64,000 bases of DNA, taken from Neohoeflea coraliihabitans. GTDB lineage: Bacteria > Pseudomonadota > Alphaproteobacteria > Rhizobiales > Rhizobiaceae. The position numbers and the translations under genes are program-made. Within the stretch, counting starts at the first letter, position 1, and each line of letters begins with the position of its first letter. Below are positions 61,531 through 64,000 of this stretch, piece after piece. A model generated the notes under the pieces. That model was not told where the DNA came from, did not search any database, and saw nothing but the letters and a program-made list of their open reading frames with translations. Location: positions 62,001-126,000 of the forward strand of contig NZ_JAHWQX010000001.1 of assembly GCF_019334345.1 (NCBI RefSeq). The letters run 5' to 3'.

Positions 61531-62076
61531 TTAAAATCCTGCACCCGGTTGCGCCAGATAGTCCTCTTCCGCCGGCGTGTTTTCACGCCCCAATATCGCA
61601 TTGCGATGCGGAAAGCGGCCATGCGTGTCGATCACTTCATAGTGGCTTTTCGCATAGCTGAGATAATTTTCATTGCCGAGCGCCTCGAACAGTTCGACCG
61701 AACGCTTCTGATCTTCGATTCGCTCCGAATGTTCGAACGGCATGTAGAAAAATGCGCGGCGGTTGGCATCGACGGATTGGTCGAGCCCGGTCGCCACCGC
61801 AACGCGCGCCTCTTTCAGCGCCAGTCCATCCGTGGCGAAGGCGTGCGGACTGTCGCGGAAAAGATTGCGCGGAAACTGGTCGAAGACGAGGATCAGCGCC
61901 AGCCTCGCATCGGCATCGGCGCGCCATTCGGCGGAAACCTCGCGCGACAAGGCAAGATGCAGGTCGAGAAATTTGTCACGGATGTCCTGATCGACCGCTT
62001 CGTTTTTCATGAACCAGTCCTTCGGCGTCAGCGTCTCGAACCAGTAATCCAGCACCATGCGCGGGGTTTGCGCCAT
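61531..62076 (-). CDS. DUF924 family protein
   Basis: A 181-residue cytoplasmic helical protein. Signatures of DUF924: VLDYWFETLTPKDWF, LALILVFDQFPRNLFRDSPHAFATD, FFYMPFEHSE and YAKSHYEVIDTHGRFPHRNAILGRENTPAE. The His/Asp pattern hints at an enzyme, but no function is established. It lies between the channel gene and the carboxylase gene, all on the minus strand. Confidence 0.9.
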   Translation of the reverse strand: MAQTPRMVLDYWFETLTPKDWFMKNEAVDQDIRDKFLDLHLALSREVSAEWRADADARLALILVFDQFPRNLFRDSPHAFATDGLALKEARVAVATGLDQSVDANRRAFFYMPFEHSERIEDQKRSVELFEALGNENYLSYAKSHYEVIDTHGRFPHRNAILGRENTPAEEDYLAQPGAGF

Positions 62077-62193
62077 TCCGTCACTCCTTTGCTCCTCGTC
62101 CTCAGGGGTGGACCCCTAGCACGAAAGAACGACGTTCAATACCGCCAGCTTCGCCATGACCATTGCCCTGACCATTGCCATGACCACGGCCGG

Positions 62194-64000
62194 TCACCCC
62201 GCATCGGCCGCGCCGGTGAGCATGATCAGAACCGCGCCGTCGCTGACCTGGTCATCGGCCGAGACGAGAACCTCCGCGATCTCCCCGTCGCGCGGTGCCG
62301 TGAGTGTCATCTCCATTTTCATCGCTTCCATGATCACCAGCGGCTCGTCCGCAACCACTGCCTGGCCGGCGCTTGCCAGTACCTGCTTGACCACGCCCGG
62401 CATCGGAGCCGTGATCTGATCGCCGCCGGCGGCCGCGAGATCGCTGCGCACGGCTTTCGGCAGCATCCGCTCGTGGCTGGCGCCCTCGGCAAAACCGGTC
62501 ACGCTGCCCGCAAGGCGAATGATCCGCATGCGCCGGCGCACACCATCGATGACCGCGCTCCAGCTCTGCCCGTTGTCGCCGATCTCGAGCTGCGACAGGG
62601 TGATGCCATCCGCAAGCCCCTCGCCGCTCACTGTCCACTGGCTGGCGCCGGGCCGGCAGACCACATAGGCACAGATCTCGCCGCCCCGTTCGAGCCGCAC
62701 CGTGCGCCGTGGCGCTACCCAGTGGGCCCACGGGCCGATGTCTGCCGTCGGAGCATCCTCCGCTGCATCGGTCGGAACCATTCCGGAGGCCGCCAGCGCC
62801 ATCATCGCCAGCAAGCCCGGCGGTGTCGCCTTCTCGTCGGTCAGGGCAGCCAGGTGCCGGTCGATCAGTCCGGTATCGAGCTGCGCGCAGGCAAAATCGT
62901 CCTGCCGCAACAGACGGATGAGAAAACTCAGATTGGTCACCGTGCCGGCAATCTCGGTGCGCGCCAGTGCCCCCGCCAGCCCGTCAAGCGCTTCAGATCG
63001 GCTCGGCGCATGCACGATGCCCTTGGCGATCATCGGATCGTAGAACGGCGTGATCGCATCTCCCGCAACCACACCGCTGTCAACGCGCATGCCGCTGCCG
63101 AAGGAAAGGTGGCCGATCGTCCCGGTCGCCGGCAGAAATCCGCGCGCCGCGTCCTCGGCATAGATCCGCGCCTCGACCGCATGACCGTTGATCGCCAATT
63201 CATCCTGCGCGAGCGGCAGCCGCTCGCCACGCGCAACGCGGATCTGCCACTCGACCAGATCAACGCCGGTGATCAGTTCGGTGACCGGATGCTCGACCTG
63301 CAGCCGCGTGTTCATTTCCATGAACCAGAAACGGTCCGGCCTGAGCCCCTCCGAGGCATCGACGATGAATTCCACCGTCCCGGCACCGCGATAGTCGATC
63401 GCCTTGGCGGCCGCCACGGCGGCATCGCCCATGGCGGCGCGCATCTCCTCGGTCATGCCCGGCGCCGGTGCTTCCTCGATCACCTTCTGATGCCGGCGCT
63501 GCGCCGAGCAGTCGCGTTCGAACAGATGCACGACATTGCCATGGCTGTCGCCGAACACCTGGATCTCGATATGGCGCGGCGTGGCGACATATTTCTCCAC
63601 CAGCACCCGCTCGTCGCCGAAAGATGCCTTCGCCTCGCGTTTTGCCGACGACAGGGCCGCCGCGAACGCGCCCGGCTCCTCGACCTTGCGCATGCCCTTG
63701 CCGCCGCCGCCTGCGCGCGCCTTGATCAGCACCGGAAACCCGATCTCGTTGGCCTTGCCGGCCAGCACCACCAGCTCCTGCGCATCGCCATGATAGCCCG
63801 GCACCACCGGCACCTTTGCCTTTTCCATCAGCTGCTTGGCGGCATCCTTTAAACCCATGGCGCGGATCGCGGCGGCCGAAGGACCGATGAAGGTCAGCCC
63901 TTCCGCCTCCACCGCCTCGACAAAGGCGGGGTTCTCCGAGAGAAAGCCATAACCCGGATGGATGGCATCCGCCCCCGATGCCTTGGCAGCCCTGAGAACC
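62194..64000 (-). CDS. biotin-dependent acyl-CoA carboxylase alpha subunit, methylcrotonyl-CoA type (5' end outside window)
   Basis: About 602 C-terminal residues are visible, and the frame is open through the window edge. The biotin carboxylase part has IHPGYGFLSENPAFVEAV, LIKARAGGGGKGMRKV (ATP grasp glycine loop), MEMNTRLQVEHPVTE and ARIYAED. A barrel-like linker follows, and the C-terminal biotinyl domain has PMPGVVKQVLA and the MEAMKMEM biotin-Lys site. Order and ending resemble methylcrotonyl-CoA carboxylase alpha; propionyl- or geranyl-CoA carboxylase cannot be excluded without the beta subunit. Confidence 0.9.
   Translation of the reverse strand, partial: VLRAAKASGADAIHPGYGFLSENPAFVEAVEAEGLTFIGPSAAAIRAMGLKDAAKQLMEKAKVPVVPGYHGDAQELVVLAGKANEIGFPVLIKARAGGGGKGMRKVEEPGAFAAALSSAKREAKASFGDERVLVEKYVATPRHIEIQVFGDSHGNVVHLFERDCSAQRRHQKVIEEAPAPGMTEEMRAAMGDAAVAAAKAIDYRGAGTVEFIVDASEGLRPDRFWFMEMNTRLQVEHPVTELITGVDLVEWQIRVARGERLPLAQDELAINGHAVEARIYAEDAARGFLPATGTIGHLSFGSGMRVDSGVVAGDAITPFYDPMIAKGIVHAPSRSEALDGLAGALARTEIAGTVTNLSFLIRLLRQDDFACAQLDTGLIDRHLAALTDEKATPPGLLAMMALAASGMVPTDAAEDAPTADIGPWAHWVAPRRTVRLERGGEICAYVVCRPGASQWTVSGEGLADGITLSQLEIGDNGQSWSAVIDGVRRRMRIIRLAGSVTGFAEGASHERMLPKAVRSDLAAAGGDQITAPMPGVVKQVLASAGQAVVADEPLVIMEAMKMEMTLTAPRDGEIAEVLVSADDQVSDGAVLIMLTGAADAG

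Noticed and set aside
61369-63852. 827-codon plus-strand open frame across DUF924 and the carboxylase gene
   Set aside because: It is antisense to two clear genes and has no family motifs.

Overview
The window is about 64 kb of GC-rich chromosomal DNA with densely packed genes, short intergenic gaps and many 4-8 base gene overlaps. The acpXL-to-lpxXL set for very-long-chain lipid A acylation, the cob operons, CbtAB and the glycine-betaine transporter point to an alphaproteobacterium of the Rhizobiales (Hyphomicrobiales). I cannot name the genus. I saw no tRNA, rRNA, insertion sequence, phage gene or CRISPR array.

Layout. 0-4 kb: the 3' end of AMP nucleosidase, a fluoroacetate-dehalogenase-like hydrolase, ETF-ubiquinone oxidoreductase and a PAS protein. 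4.3-9.7 kb: the acpXL, fabZ, fabF2XL, fabF1XL, adhXL, lpxXL operon, which builds the C28-type acyl chain and puts it on lipid A. 9.8-10.2 kb: an L,D-transpeptidase. 10.4-34.8 kb: a nearly complete corrinoid locus (cobD, C, B, A, cbiD, cobK, cobM, cbiG-cobJ, cobI, cobL, cobH, cbiX, then cobO, cobN, cobW, cobP, cbtA, cbtB and cobQ). A cobalamin riboswitch sits in front of cbtB. The gene set mixes early-cobalt functions (CbiX, CbiG, CbiD) with the late-cobalt chelatase subunit CobN, and it lacks cobG and cobF. Two TerB-like genes, a TSUP permease, a small His-containing membrane protein and a GNAT gene interrupt it.

34.8-36.1 kb is a sparse spacer with short repeats and one likely 45-residue gene. 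36.1-39.1 kb: a periplasmic binding protein, permease and ATPase for a betaine-type quaternary amine. 39.3-50.8 kb: a one-carbon module with betaine-homocysteine methyltransferase, an MttB/MtgB-family methyltransferase without pyrrolysine, a corrinoid protein, a DUF1638 protein, an ExoD-like protein, a formyltransferase-fold protein, a PF13769-type protein, a MetV/MetF-like reductase pair, a methyl-THF:corrinoid methyltransferase and a RACo-like corrinoid reactivator. LysR and GlxA/AraC-type regulators follow at 50.8-53.3 kb. The rest holds a diguanylate cyclase, a DUF1194 protein, a dimethylglycine/sarcosine dehydrogenase-like flavoenzyme, a small secreted protein, an MscS-type channel, a DUF924 protein and the 3' part of a biotin-dependent acyl-CoA carboxylase.

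How it fits together (inference). The cell probably imports glycine betaine or a similar methylated amine. It could remove the first methyl either to homocysteine (BHMT) or, via corrinoid protein, to THF, and oxidise the methyl through MetVF. The flavoenzyme could then take the remaining dimethylglycine or sarcosine further. The B12 locus would supply the corrinoid. This looks like the methyl branch of an acetogen carried by a probably aerobic alphaproteobacterium, and it is the most interesting system here. Two 20-base palindromes, before the BHMT gene and before the methyl-THF methyltransferase gene, suggest shared control, and several module proteins carry similar Arg/Gly-rich tails.
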